From an uncultured Porphyromonadaceae bacterium (GTDB taxonomy: Bacteria; Bacteroidota; Bacteroidia; Bacteroidales; Muribaculaceae), in contig CAMWVQ010000022.1 of NCBI GenBank assembly GCA_947177635.1, forward strand, positions 1 through 37,584: a stretch of DNA of 37,584 bases, in the 5' to 3' direction. The position numbers and the translations under genes were made by a program. Below are positions 25,785 through 34,129 of this stretch, piece by piece. The first letter of the stretch is position 1; every line of letters begins with the position of its first letter. Below the pieces are notes generated by a model, which saw only the letters and a program-made list of their open reading frames with translations, made no database searches and had not been told where the DNA came from.

Positions 25785-27701
25785 ATGGCGAAAAAAGAGG
25801 TTAAAACAGACCTTTGGGTTTATGAGTTGTTGCAAGAAGCTAACATTCAACTAACGCCACAAGGTTGCGACATAATAGAGATTGATGAGGCGTTGAAAAC
25901 AGCGTCAAAATCAAAAACTGGAAATGCAGGCTATCCCGAGTATTGCGGAGTAGTCAATGATTTTATTATCGTAATTGAGGATAAGGCCTCGCTTGACAAG
26001 CATATTTACAAAGATGACAACGGTTTGTTGTCTCAAGAAGTCAAAGCCGTAAAGGATTATGCAGTCAATGGTGCTTTATTCTATGCTTTACACCTGGCAG
26101 CAAATACTTCATATAACAAAGTCTTGGCTTTTGGCATTTCCGGAAATGAAAGACACCATAGGATAACACCAATATTTGTTAATGAAAGAGGGGATTATCA
26201 AGAACTATCAGATGTGGAAACTTTTATCTCCTTTAATAACGCAAACATTGACGAGTATTATGTAAAGGAAATATTACAAGAAGAGACCGACGTTGAAAAA
26301 ACCACAACGGAAATTCTCAAAGATGCCGAAAAGCTTCATAACGACCTGCGTAACTATGGTAATCTTACTACAGAGCAGAAGCCGTTAGTCGTATCTGGAA
26401 TAATGCTTGCTTTGCGCGAAATTGAACATCGAAATTTCGCAATAGATTCTCTTATTGGTGACGCACGGATAACAGACGGTCAGAAAATCTACGACGCAAT
26501 CAAGAGCAATCTATATCGTGCCAATGTCACTCCGGACACAAAGCGAGACAAGCTACTCAGCCAATTCTCTGTAATCAAAGACACGACAAAAATCAATGAA
26601 ATAGATGACACGTTAGGTAAGACACCTCTTCGGCATTATACCGAATTTCTTTACAACAGTATTTTTAAAAATATTAGGTATCGCAATTCAGCCGAAGACT
26701 TTCTTGGACGCTTTTATGGCGAGTTTATGTCATACTCTGGCGGTGATGGACAAACCTTAGGGATTGTTCTTACGCCAAAGCATATCACGGAACTATTTTG
26801 CGATTTAGCTCAACTTGATGTTTCGGATAAGGTTTTCGACCCCTGTTGCGGCACCGCTGGCTTTCTCATTGCTGCGATGCACGCAATGGTGAAGAAAGCT
26901 GATGACGAAAGCCAAAGAAGATGTATCAAGCGCGATCAATTATTCGGAATAGAATTGCAATCATACATGTTTACAATTGCCACTACTAATATGATTCTAC
27001 GTGGCGATGGGAAAAGCAATTTGCATAATTTAGATTTCCTCCGTCAAAACCCGAAACAGCTACAGCTTAAAGGGTGTACCGTAGGAATGATGAACCCTCC
27101 ATATTCTCAAGGGTCTAAAGCTAATCCTGATTTATATGAAATTAGCTTTACCGAACATTTGCTTGATTCATTAATTGAGGGTGCGCGAGCTATTGTTATT
27201 GTTCCTCAGTCATCCGTTACAGGCAAGAGCAAAGAAGAACAACACATCAAGAGTAACATTCTTAAAAATCACACATTAGAGGGTGTTATAACTCTAAATA
27301 AAAACACATTTTATGGCGTAGGGACAAATCCCTGTATAGCTGTATTTACAGCCGGGATTCCGCACGACAAAAATCATTTTTGCAAATTCATAAATTTTGA
27401 AGATGACGGATTTGTTGTTAGCAAGCACATCGGTTTGGAAGAAACCTCCAGCGCCAAAGATAAGCGGCAGCATTTACTTGATGTATGGTTTGGACGCGTT
27501 AAAGCTGAAACTAAGTTTTGCGTAGAAACAACTATTGAAGCAGAAGACGAGTGGCTCCACTCATTCTACTACTTCAATGATGAAATTCCATCTGAAAAAG
27601 AATTTGAGAATACAATGGCTGATTATCTGACTTTTGAGTTCAATATGATAACTCACGGCAGAGGCTATTTATTTGATAATGATACAAACTTAGATAAATA
27701 A
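25785..27701 (+). CDS. Combined restriction nuclease and N6-adenine DNA methylase (BcgI-type RM subunit)
   Basis: A 638-residue protein that probably both methylates and cuts DNA. The N-terminus carries a PD-(D/E)XK-like pattern: P51-E52 in AGYPEYCG and E65-D66-K67 in FIIVIEDKAS. A helical region (about 160-280) leads to the methylase domain, with motif I FDPCCGTAGF near 351 and the catalytic NPPYSQ near 436. Pairing with a separate specificity gene and a length close to 640 residues match the BcgA subunit of type IIB enzymes such as BcgI. It has no helicase domain and no hsdR gene is in the window, so it is not a standard type I set. The specificity gene starts 4 bases downstream. Base composition is AT-rich compared with flanking genes. 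An inactive nuclease cannot be excluded. Confidence 0.8.
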   Translation: MAKKEVKTDLWVYELLQEANIQLTPQGCDIIEIDEALKTASKSKTGNAGYPEYCGVVNDFIIVIEDKASLDKHIYKDDNGLLSQEVKAVKDYAVNGALFYALHLAANTSYNKVLAFGISGNERHHRITPIFVNERGDYQELSDVETFISFNNANIDEYYVKEILQEETDVEKTTTEILKDAEKLHNDLRNYGNLTTEQKPLVVSGIMLALREIEHRNFAIDSLIGDARITDGQKIYDAIKSNLYRANVTPDTKRDKLLSQFSVIKDTTKINEIDDTLGKTPLRHYTEFLYNSIFKNIRYRNSAEDFLGRFYGEFMSYSGGDGQTLGIVLTPKHITELFCDLAQLDVSDKVFDPCCGTAGFLIAAMHAMVKKADDESQRRCIKRDQLFGIELQSYMFTIATTNMILRGDGKSNLHNLDFLRQNPKQLQLKGCTVGMMNPPYSQGSKANPDLYEISFTEHLLDSLIEGARAIVIVPQSSVTGKSKEEQHIKSNILKNHTLEGVITLNKNTFYGVGTNPCIAVFTAGIPHDKNHFCKFINFEDDGFVVSKHIGLEETSSAKDKRQHLLDVWFGRVKAETKFCVETTIEAEDEWLHSFYYFNDEIPSEKEFENTMADYLTFEFNMITHGRGYLFDNDTNLDK

Positions 27702-27705
27702 CCGC

Positions 27706-28329
27706 ATGACAAAAATTGAAGATAAGAATTGGAAGGACTTTTATCTCTACGAGTTTTTTCATTGCGTAAAAGGTAATCAAAATAATATGGCATCATTACT
27801 ACCTGGTAATGTGCCTTTAGTATCCGCAAAAAAATGTGACAATGGATATAAAGGCTTTGTCACTTCCTATGGAAAAAAATATTTTGAAGGATGTATTATC
27901 ACGTTAAATAATGATGGTGATGGAGGCGCAGGGATTGCTTATTACCAGCCTTATAAAATGGCTTTAGATAGCCATGTTACTGCTCTCATTCCGAAACGTA
28001 ATATGGGTAAACATCTTCTTCTTTTTATTGCTGTGTGTATAACAAAACAGCGAAATAGATTTGGTCATGGTTATTCTTTGAATAGTAACAGATTAAGGTC
28101 TTTCAAGCTAATGTTGCCATTAGACCAAACAGGTTTTGTCCCTGATTGGCAATTTATGGAAGAGTACATGAAACAGAAAGAACAAGATATATTGAAGCCC
28201 ACAATAGAAAAGCTATGCAAACAACTGATAATCAACGATATACTGGGGGGGGTAAGTGTCTACACTCCAAATGGCAAGAATTCATATTTGGCGAACAATT
28301 CTCTATCCAAGCCACAAGTAGCGGCATAG
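27706..28329 (+). CDS. Specificity subunit, module 1 (phase-variable HsdS/BcgB-like)
   Basis: A DNA-recognition subunit partner of the upstream methylase-nuclease. The 207-residue product in this sequence holds one target-recognition domain (from NWKDFYLYEF), ending in LPLDQTGFVPDWQFMEEYM and a coiled-coil to about residue 180. It then meets a run of eight G at 28245-28252. With eight G the frame continues 25 residues to TAG at 28327-28329 and misses module 2. With nine G (or six) it reads straight into module 2 (GGGKCLHSKWQEFIFGE); with seven or ten G it stops at once at TAA. So this is the short state of a longer gene. Half-length S subunits can work as dimers in some type I-like systems. 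Confidence 0.82.
   Translation: MTKIEDKNWKDFYLYEFFHCVKGNQNNMASLLPGNVPLVSAKKCDNGYKGFVTSYGKKYFEGCIITLNNDGDGGAGIAYYQPYKMALDSHVTALIPKRNMGKHLLLFIAVCITKQRNRFGHGYSLNSNRLRSFKLMLPLDQTGFVPDWQFMEEYMKQKEQDILKPTIEKLCKQLIINDILGGVSVYTPNGKNSYLANNSLSKPQVAA
28245..28252 (+). repeat. Poly-G tract 1 (8 G), probable phase-variation switch
   Basis: Eight G bases followed by TAAG, exactly between specificity modules 1 and 2. Such runs are prone to slipped-strand length change. All three frames give a distinct outcome: immediate stop (7 or 10), a short junk tail (8, as here) or fusion to module 2 (6 or 9). Confidence 0.8.
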
Positions 28330-28826
28330 ATAAGAACAAACTCAATCCAAAAGAGGGGCCTATCCCATACATTACTCGTTCCGACTTAAATAACGGAATG
28401 GATATTTTCGTGACTGAGCAATCACCCCGATATAAGGTTGATGAAGGTAACGTGATTACTATCGGTCTTGACACTCAAACTGTTTTCTATCAGCCCACCT
28501 CATTTTATACTGGACAAAACATTCAAATCATTAGGCACTCTCAATTAGATAGATATAATGCATTGTTCCTAATTGTCGCGATAAAAAAACTCGTAGGAAA
28601 GTTTAGTTGGGGTAGTTATGGCGCAACTTTAACAAGATTGAGAAAGAGTAGAATATATTTACCTGCCACTAATACGGGCGAAATTGATTTTGCCTTTATG
28701 TCTGCTTTTATGAAAGATGTTGAATGTAACATCCTAAATTCCACACTTAAAATCTTCAAAAATAGAGCAATTATTAACAAATCTAAATATGGGGGGGGTA
28801 AAATGGAAGAACTTTCTCATACGTGA
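28253..28826 (+). CDS. Specificity subunit, module 2 (second target-recognition domain, out of frame here)
   Basis: This reading frame is open through the G tract and encodes a full recognition module: KWQEFIFGEQFSI, SSGIDKNKLN, PYITRSDLNNG, NVITIGLDTQTVFYQP, FYTGQNIQII, then a LRKSRIYLPATNTGEIDFAFM coil region. It has no convincing start codon of its own, only a TTG inside module 1 at 28146, so expression should depend on tract 1 changing to 9 or 6 G. With that change the joined product is about 373 residues, a normal two-domain specificity subunit. It ends at TGA 28824-28826, nine codons past the second G tract. The start given is the module boundary, not a start codon. Confidence 0.78.
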
Positions 28827-29310
28827 TGTATTTCCAACTCTTGTCCCAGGGAAATCAAAAGGACTTAATCACATACAAAAAACAGACAATGGGATAAGTT
28901 ATCTTGGTGCTACCAATCAAAACAATGGTGTGCTATGCTTTGTAAATCGAATTGATGACCTTATCCAAAAAGGGAATTGCATTGCCTTTATTCGGAATGG
29001 CGAAGGGTCTATGGGATATTCAGTTTATAAGGCTGAGAATTTCATAGCCACCTCAGATATGACTTTAGGTTATAATAAACACTTGAATAGATATACGGGG
29101 ACTTTCATAACTACCATAGCAGACCGAGTCAGAGGAAAATATAATTTTGGATATAAGCGTAGTGCGGCTCGTCTATCCAAAGAAATTATCTCTTTGCCAG
29201 TTGATAATGACGGTTTCCCCGATTGGGAGTATATGGAAACATATATGCGTAATATTGAAAGCACACAAATCTTGCAGTATCTACAATCTATCAAAACCAA
29301 GTGGCGATAA
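28789..29310 (+). CDS. Specificity subunit, module 3 (third target-recognition domain)
   Basis: A 173-residue frame starting at an ATG whose G is the first base of the second G tract (ATG GGG GGG GTA with eight G). It encodes another module: VKWKNFLIRDVFP, NGISYLGATNQNNG, NFIATSDMTLGYN, YNFGYKRSAARLS, then LPVDNDGFPDWEYMETYM and a short coil ending in KTKWR. With eight G it can be translated alone from this ATG. With seven (or ten) G, module 2 reads into it directly. Three modules in tandem exceed the usual two. The stop TAA at 29308-29310 is followed in the same frame by the 29311 remnant. Confidence 0.75.
   Translation: MGGVKWKNFLIRDVFPTLVPGKSKGLNHIQKTDNGISYLGATNQNNGVLCFVNRIDDLIQKGNCIAFIRNGEGSMGYSVYKAENFIATSDMTLGYNKHLNRYTGTFITTIADRVRGKYNFGYKRSAARLSKEIISLPVDNDGFPDWEYMETYMRNIESTQILQYLQSIKTKWR
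28791..28798 (+). repeat. Poly-G tract 2 (8 G), probable phase-variation switch
   Basis: Eight G bases followed by TAAA, between modules 2 and 3, with the same arrangement as tract 1. Coming from module 2, nine G gives an immediate stop, eight a nine-residue tail and a stop, and seven a fusion to module 3. Confidence 0.8.
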
Positions 29311-29877
29311 CCTCAATTAAATAATCTGACTGGCAGCATCGCAATATACGATGACCGCATAGAGATTGCCAACCCCGGCATATTCCCTCCTCAAATATCA
29401 CCCGAATCCATCAAGGAACCACACGAGTCATACCCCTACAATCTAAAGATTGCCGAAGCTCTATATAAGTCAACCTATCTGGAAAGCTGGGGTTCCGGGG
29501 CAAAACGAATAATGGATGCTTGCCGCGAGCAAGGTGTAGAAGAACCCATATGGCGTTGGGATGGAGGCTTCGTAATCGTCACTTTCAAACGCCATACTGG
29601 AAACATCGCTCCCAAAGAAAGCATCAAATCGAACGGCAAAGGGGACGACATACACGCTGGCAATCACGACAGAGAAACCAAAGAACTGCCCAAAGAAATT
29701 ATTGACGCAATCAATAATCGCGGTTTGACGGAAGTTCAATGCAATCTGTTGTCTCTGATTATATCAATGCCCTCTATAACATTGACCAAGATGGCGGAAG
29801 AATTGGATATGACCATAGATCAGGTTCGGACTTTGAGAAAGAAGATGGAAAATAAGGGTGTGTTTATTTGTCTATAG
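29311..29877 (+). pseudogene. C-terminal remnant of an AlbA_2-type ATP-binding transcriptional regulator
   Basis: The frame reads without a stop from 29311 to TAG at 29875-29877 but lacks an N-terminus and a good start codon (first ATG at 29512). Early residues fit the GHKL-ATPase-like end of AlbA_2/Schlafen-type regulators: GSIAIYDDRIEIANPG, LKIAEALYKSTYLESWGSG and AKRIMDACREQG. The end contains a winged-helix-like segment (LTKMAEELDMTIDQVRTL). The AlbA_2 domain itself is missing. It is in frame with module 3 upstream, separated only by TAA, as if a recombination cut off the rest of the gene when the RM locus arrived. Confidence 0.72.
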
Positions 29878-29937
29878 GAGCGACAAAGAAAGGCATTTGG
29901 AAAATAAAATTTGAGTGAAAAACACAACATTTTTTGC

Positions 29938-29945
29938 TAATTTTG
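29938..29945 (+). promoter_or_regulatory. -7 element of the mfd operon
   Basis: TAATTTTG fits the -7 box, 25 bases before the mfd ATG. A TTTG lies at 29910-29913 with a 24-base spacer, longer than usual. It marks the return to GC-rich core DNA. Confidence 0.5.
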
Positions 29946-29970
29946 CAATTCCGTCTTAATTGAGAATTAT

Positions 29971-32900
29971 ATGTCAGAATCTGTGACAGCCGCCTCCGCT
30001 GAGGGGGTATGCCTGCTGGAGTCTCTGGCGAAGGGATTTCTGTCTCCCGCCAGGAAGATGGCTATTGACCGCGCGCTCGAACTCGCACGCGGGGGAAATG
30101 TCGTGACCCTCGGTGGGCTTGCGGGTTCCTCCGTGGCTATGCTGTTCGGGGGGATGGCCCTCGCTGCCAATGGAAAGGCCAATGGGAATACCTCCGGGAA
30201 ACAGAAAGGGACACCGGAGAATGTGCCGGCGTTGCTTGTCGCCGACTCGATGGATGACGCGGGGTATCTCTACAACGACCTTGTCAAGATACTGGGTGAC
30301 AGCGCGGTGATGATTTTCCCGTCGGGTTACCGCCGCGACATCAAGTATGGCCAGGTGGACCCGCCGCAGCAGATTCTGCGCACCGAGGCTCTGAGCCACT
30401 GGACCTCCGACCCAGAGCTGCGTTTCGTGGTATCTTACCCTGAGGCGATGGCCGAGAAGGTGGCGTCGCGGCAGGTCATCAACGACAAGACGGCGACTTT
30501 CTCTGTCGGCGAGGAAATCGACCTGGAGAAGACGCGCCGATGGCTCCTCGACAATGGTTTCCTCCCGGTCGACTATGTGTATGAGCCGGGGCATTTCGCC
30601 ATCCGTGGCTCAATCATAGATATTTTCGGATATTCGGGGGAATTGCCTTACCGTATCGACCTCTTCGGCGACGAAATAGAGTCGATACGCACCTTCAACA
30701 TCGAGACGCAGCTGTCGGAACAGAAGGTTGACTCGGTTGCCATCACCGCCAATGTCTCCTCCGATGGTGACGCCGGGGAGAGTCTGCTCGACTTCATCCC
30801 CCCATCCACCGTCATAGCGGCTGCCGACCTCTCAAGGCTCGTAGGGAGAATCGAGGCTATCGCCAACGACAGTTTCTCATCCTCGGCGGTGATTGCCGGG
30901 GAGGGTGACGTCCAGGCGATGAAGCAGCTTGTCGACCCGGCGAAATTCGCCCGGAAGCTGGCCGGGTTCACCCGCCTGGAGTACACCGCCGCCACTCCCC
31001 CAAAGGAGTCGGAGACGGCCCTCGACTTCGGTTGCTCCCCGCAGGGGCTTTACCACAAGAATTTCGACCTAATCTCGGCCTCTTTCCTGAAATTCCTCAG
31101 TGAGGGCTACAAGATTTATATCCTGACCGACTCCCAGAAGCAGGCCCAGCGACTCCACGCCATCTTCGAGGAGCGGGAGGATAAGATTCCCTTCACCCCG
31201 GCGTCGGCCACCCTCCACGAGGGGTTCGTCGACCACAGGATGAAACTCTGCCTCTTCACCGACCACCAGATTTTCGACCGTTTCCACAAATACTCCCTCA
31301 AGAGCGACCGCGCCCGTTCGGGTAAACTCGCCTTGTCGCTCAAGGAGCTGTCGGCCATCGAGACAGGCGACTACATCGTCCATGTCGACCACGGTGTCGG
31401 TAAATTCGGGGGGCTGCTGCGCACCCAGGTCAACGGCACCACCCAGGAGATGATCAAGCTCATCTACAAGAACAACGACTGCATCTTCGTCTCTATCCAC
31501 GCCCTCCACAAGCTTGCCAAATACCGAGGGAAGGAGGGTGTCGAGCCTACCATCAACAAGCTCGGCTCGGGGGCCTGGAACCGGATGAAGGAGAAGACCA
31601 AGAAGAAACTCAAGGACATCGCCCGCGACCTCATCAAGCTCTACGCCGCCCGCAAGGAGGAGAAGGGTTTCAGCTTCTCCCCCGACAGCTATCTGCAGCA
31701 CGAGCTTGAGGCGTCGTTCATATATGAGGACACCCCCGACCAGCTGACGGCCACACGCGATGTCAAGGCCGACATGGAGAGCGAACGCCCGATGGACCGC
31801 CTGATTTGCGGCGATGTCGGTTTCGGCAAGACTGAAATCGCCATCCGCGCGGCATTCAAGGCGGCCACCGACGGCAAGCAGGTGGCGGTGCTGGTGCCGA
31901 CCACGGTGCTGGCCTACCAGCACTTCAACACCTTCCGCGACCGCCTGAAGGACTTCCCTGTCAGGGTCGACTACCTCTCCCGCGCCCGCACCTCCAAGCA
32001 GGTCAAGGATATACTCAAAGACCTCGCCGACGGGAAGATAGACATCCTGGTCGGCACCCACCGCCTTGTCGGGAAGGATGTGAAGTTCAAAGACCTCGGG
32101 CTGCTTGTCATCGACGAGGAGCAGAAATTCGGCGTGGCCGTAAAGGAGAAACTCAAACAGATGAAGGTCAGCGTCGACACCCTCACGATGTCGGCCACCC
32201 CCATCCCCCGCACCCTCCAGTTCTCCCTGATGGGCGCCCGCGACCTGTCGTCGATAACCACCCCGCCGCCGAACCGCTACCCAATCCTGACCTCGGTCAA
32301 CACCCTGACCGACGACCTCCTGGCCGAGGCCGTCAACTTCGAGATGTCGCGCAACGGCCAGGTGTTCATCATCAACAACCGCATCGAGGGGCTGATGCAG
32401 CTCGAGCAGATGGTCAAGCGCATCGTTCCCGACGCGCGCACAATCGTGGCCCACGGCCAGATGCCCCCCGAGAAGCTCGAACAGGCAATCATCGACTTCA
32501 CCAACCACGACTACGACGTGATGCTCGCCACCACAATCGTCGAGAGCGGCATCGACATGCCCAACGTCAACACTATGATTGTCAACAACGCCCAGAACTT
32601 CGGCCTCTCGGAACTCCACCAGCTCCGCGGACGTGTCGGGCGCAGCAACCGCAAGGCCTTCTGCTACCTGATGGTGCCGCCGGGCAACCCCCTCACCCCC
32701 GTGGCCCGTCGCCGCCTCCAGGCCATCGAGGGCTTCTCCGACCTGGGGTCTGGCATCCACATCGCGATGCAGGACCTCGACATCCGTGGCGCCGGAAACC
32801 TCCTCGGGGCGGAGCAGAGCGGCTTCATCGCCGACCTCGGCTACGAGACCTACCAGAAAATCCTCAAGGAAGCGGTCACCGAGCTGCGAACCGAAGAGTT

Positions 32901-33426
32901 CGCCGGGACGTTTACCAAAGAGGAGCACGGCCACTCCCCGGAGGAGGAGACCGAATATGTCGCAGACTGCGTGATCGAGAGCGACCTCGAACTACTCCTC
33001 CCCGCCTGGTATGTCCCGCAGGAGAGCGAACGCATCTCCCTCTACCGCGAGCTCGACTCGATGGAGCGGGAGATGGACATCCGCGAGTTCCGCTCACGCC
33101 TTGTCGACCGCTTCGGCAAGATACCCCCCGAGGCGGCGGAGCTTACCCGGGTGCCGCGCCTGCGCCGCCTGGCCCGCCAGCTCGGCATCGAGAAGGTGGC
33201 CCTCAAACAGGGGACGATGTACACCTACTTCGTCGACTCCCAGAACCTGGCCTACTACCAGTCGCCGATGTTCGGCCGGATGATCGCCTACCTGCAGAGC
33301 CATCTCTCCACCGTGAAGATACGCGAGAACGGCCAGAAACGCTCATTCGCCTTCTCCAACGTCCCCGACGTCGAGACCGCCGTCGCGATTCTCTCCGAAA
33401 TACTCAACCTCGAAACAACCCATTAA
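29971..33426 (+). CDS. mfd: Transcription-repair coupling factor
   Basis: A DNA translocase that removes stalled RNA polymerase at lesions and recruits UvrA. It has 1151 residues, the full length. Order: N-terminal UvrB-like domains (to ~460), the RNA-polymerase-interacting domain (GDYIVHVDHGVGKFGG near 468), then the helicase core with Walker A GDVGFGKTE near 612, DEEQKFGV near 714 and the motif VI region (QLRGRVGRSNR near 885), and the C-terminal TRCF domain. Residues 65-78 carry an insertion rich in G and N (NGKANGNTSGKQ). slyD follows 15 bases after the stop. Confidence 0.96.
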   Translation: MSESVTAASAEGVCLLESLAKGFLSPARKMAIDRALELARGGNVVTLGGLAGSSVAMLFGGMALAANGKANGNTSGKQKGTPENVPALLVADSMDDAGYLYNDLVKILGDSAVMIFPSGYRRDIKYGQVDPPQQILRTEALSHWTSDPELRFVVSYPEAMAEKVASRQVINDKTATFSVGEEIDLEKTRRWLLDNGFLPVDYVYEPGHFAIRGSIIDIFGYSGELPYRIDLFGDEIESIRTFNIETQLSEQKVDSVAITANVSSDGDAGESLLDFIPPSTVIAAADLSRLVGRIEAIANDSFSSSAVIAGEGDVQAMKQLVDPAKFARKLAGFTRLEYTAATPPKESETALDFGCSPQGLYHKNFDLISASFLKFLSEGYKIYILTDSQKQAQRLHAIFEEREDKIPFTPASATLHEGFVDHRMKLCLFTDHQIFDRFHKYSLKSDRARSGKLALSLKELSAIETGDYIVHVDHGVGKFGGLLRTQVNGTTQEMIKLIYKNNDCIFVSIHALHKLAKYRGKEGVEPTINKLGSGAWNRMKEKTKKKLKDIARDLIKLYAARKEEKGFSFSPDSYLQHELEASFIYEDTPDQLTATRDVKADMESERPMDRLICGDVGFGKTEIAIRAAFKAATDGKQVAVLVPTTVLAYQHFNTFRDRLKDFPVRVDYLSRARTSKQVKDILKDLADGKIDILVGTHRLVGKDVKFKDLGLLVIDEEQKFGVAVKEKLKQMKVSVDTLTMSATPIPRTLQFSLMGARDLSSITTPPPNRYPILTSVNTLTDDLLAEAVNFEMSRNGQVFIINNRIEGLMQLEQMVKRIVPDARTIVAHGQMPPEKLEQAIIDFTNHDYDVMLATTIVESGIDMPNVNTMIVNNAQNFGLSELHQLRGRVGRSNRKAFCYLMVPPGNPLTPVARRRLQAIEGFSDLGSGIHIAMQDLDIRGAGNLLGAEQSGFIADLGYETYQKILKEAVTELRTEEFAGTFTKEEHGHSPEEETEYVADCVIESDLELLLPAWYVPQESERISLYRELDSMEREMDIREFRSRLVDRFGKIPPEAAELTRVPRLRRLARQLGIEKVALKQGTMYTYFVDSQNLAYYQSPMFGRMIAYLQSHLSTVKIRENGQKRSFAFSNVPDVETAVAILSEILNLETTH

Positions 33427-33441
33427 AAAATATACAACATC

Positions 33442-34023
33442 ATGGAAAAAATCCAACCCGGAAAATATGTCGAACTCGGCTACGACCTCTACGCTGTCGA
33501 GCCTGACGGCACCGAGAAACTCGTCCACCAGACCGACGCCGAAGACCCCGAGAAGATTGTCTTCGGAGTAACCCAGGGGGTCATCGTCCCCCTTGAAAAG
33601 GCCATCGACGGCCTGGAGAAGGACGCCACCTTCAACGTCACCGCCACCGCCGACGAGGCTTTCGGCCCCTACGACCCCGAGCAGGTAGTGACCCTCGACA
33701 AAGACCTCTTCCTCATCGACGACAAATTCGACGACGAGGCCATCAAGCCCGGCGCGCTCGTGCCGATGATGACCGCCGACGGATTCCGCATCAACGGCCT
33801 GGTCAAAGAGGTCACCGCCGACAAGGTGAAGATGGACTTCAACCACCCCCTCGCAGGGAAGTCGGTGCGCTTCGACGGCAAGATTCTCGCCGTGCGCGAC
33901 GCCACTCCCGAAGAGCTCCACCCCGCCCACGGATGCGGCTGCGGTTGCGACCACGACCACTGCGGCGAGGAGCATGGGGGCGGTTGCTCAGACGGTTGCT
34001 GCGGCGGAGGCCATTGCCACTGA
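33442..34023 (+). CDS. slyD: FKBP-type peptidyl-prolyl isomerase, SlyD-like, with metal-binding tail
   Basis: A cytosolic prolyl isomerase and chaperone. It has 193 residues. The FKBP domain is split by an insert-in-flap domain as in SlyD (VTQGVIVPLEKAIDGL near 50 for the FKBP part). The last 34 residues (from about 160) hold seven His and eight Cys, as in GCGCGCDHDHC and GCCGGGHCH. Such tails bind Ni2+ or Zn2+ in SlyD proteins, but no hydrogenase or urease gene is in the window. It lies 15 bases after mfd and before a strong hairpin. Confidence 0.92.
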   Translation: MEKIQPGKYVELGYDLYAVEPDGTEKLVHQTDAEDPEKIVFGVTQGVIVPLEKAIDGLEKDATFNVTATADEAFGPYDPEQVVTLDKDLFLIDDKFDDEAIKPGALVPMMTADGFRINGLVKEVTADKVKMDFNHPLAGKSVRFDGKILAVRDATPEELHPAHGCGCGCDHDHCGEEHGGGCSDGCCGGGHCH

Positions 34024-34053
34024 GCCGGTTCCAAAGGAAAAATAATTTAACTT

Positions 34054-34090
34054 AATTTGTGGCAATCCGTTTGCCGGATTGCCACAAATT
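34054..34090. terminator. 16-bp perfect hairpin between slyD and the ctpA-like gene
   Basis: AATTTGTGGCAATCCG (34054-34069) pairs perfectly with 34075-34090 around a 5-base loop TTTGC. It begins 30 bases after the slyD stop. The arms end in AT-rich bases rather than a long T-run, so termination may be partial. It shows that the open frame starting at 34079 is not the real start of the next gene. TAACTTCG at 34095-34102, one base off the -7 box, directly follows. Confidence 0.7.
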
Positions 34091-34129
34091 ATCGTAACTT
34101 CGCGTGTCAAACACAGACGTCAGCAACCG

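Noticed and set aside
31069-32934. A 621-codon minus-strand frame opposite mfd
   Set aside because: Shadow of the mfd helicase region with low-complexity composition rich in V, E, D, G and L.
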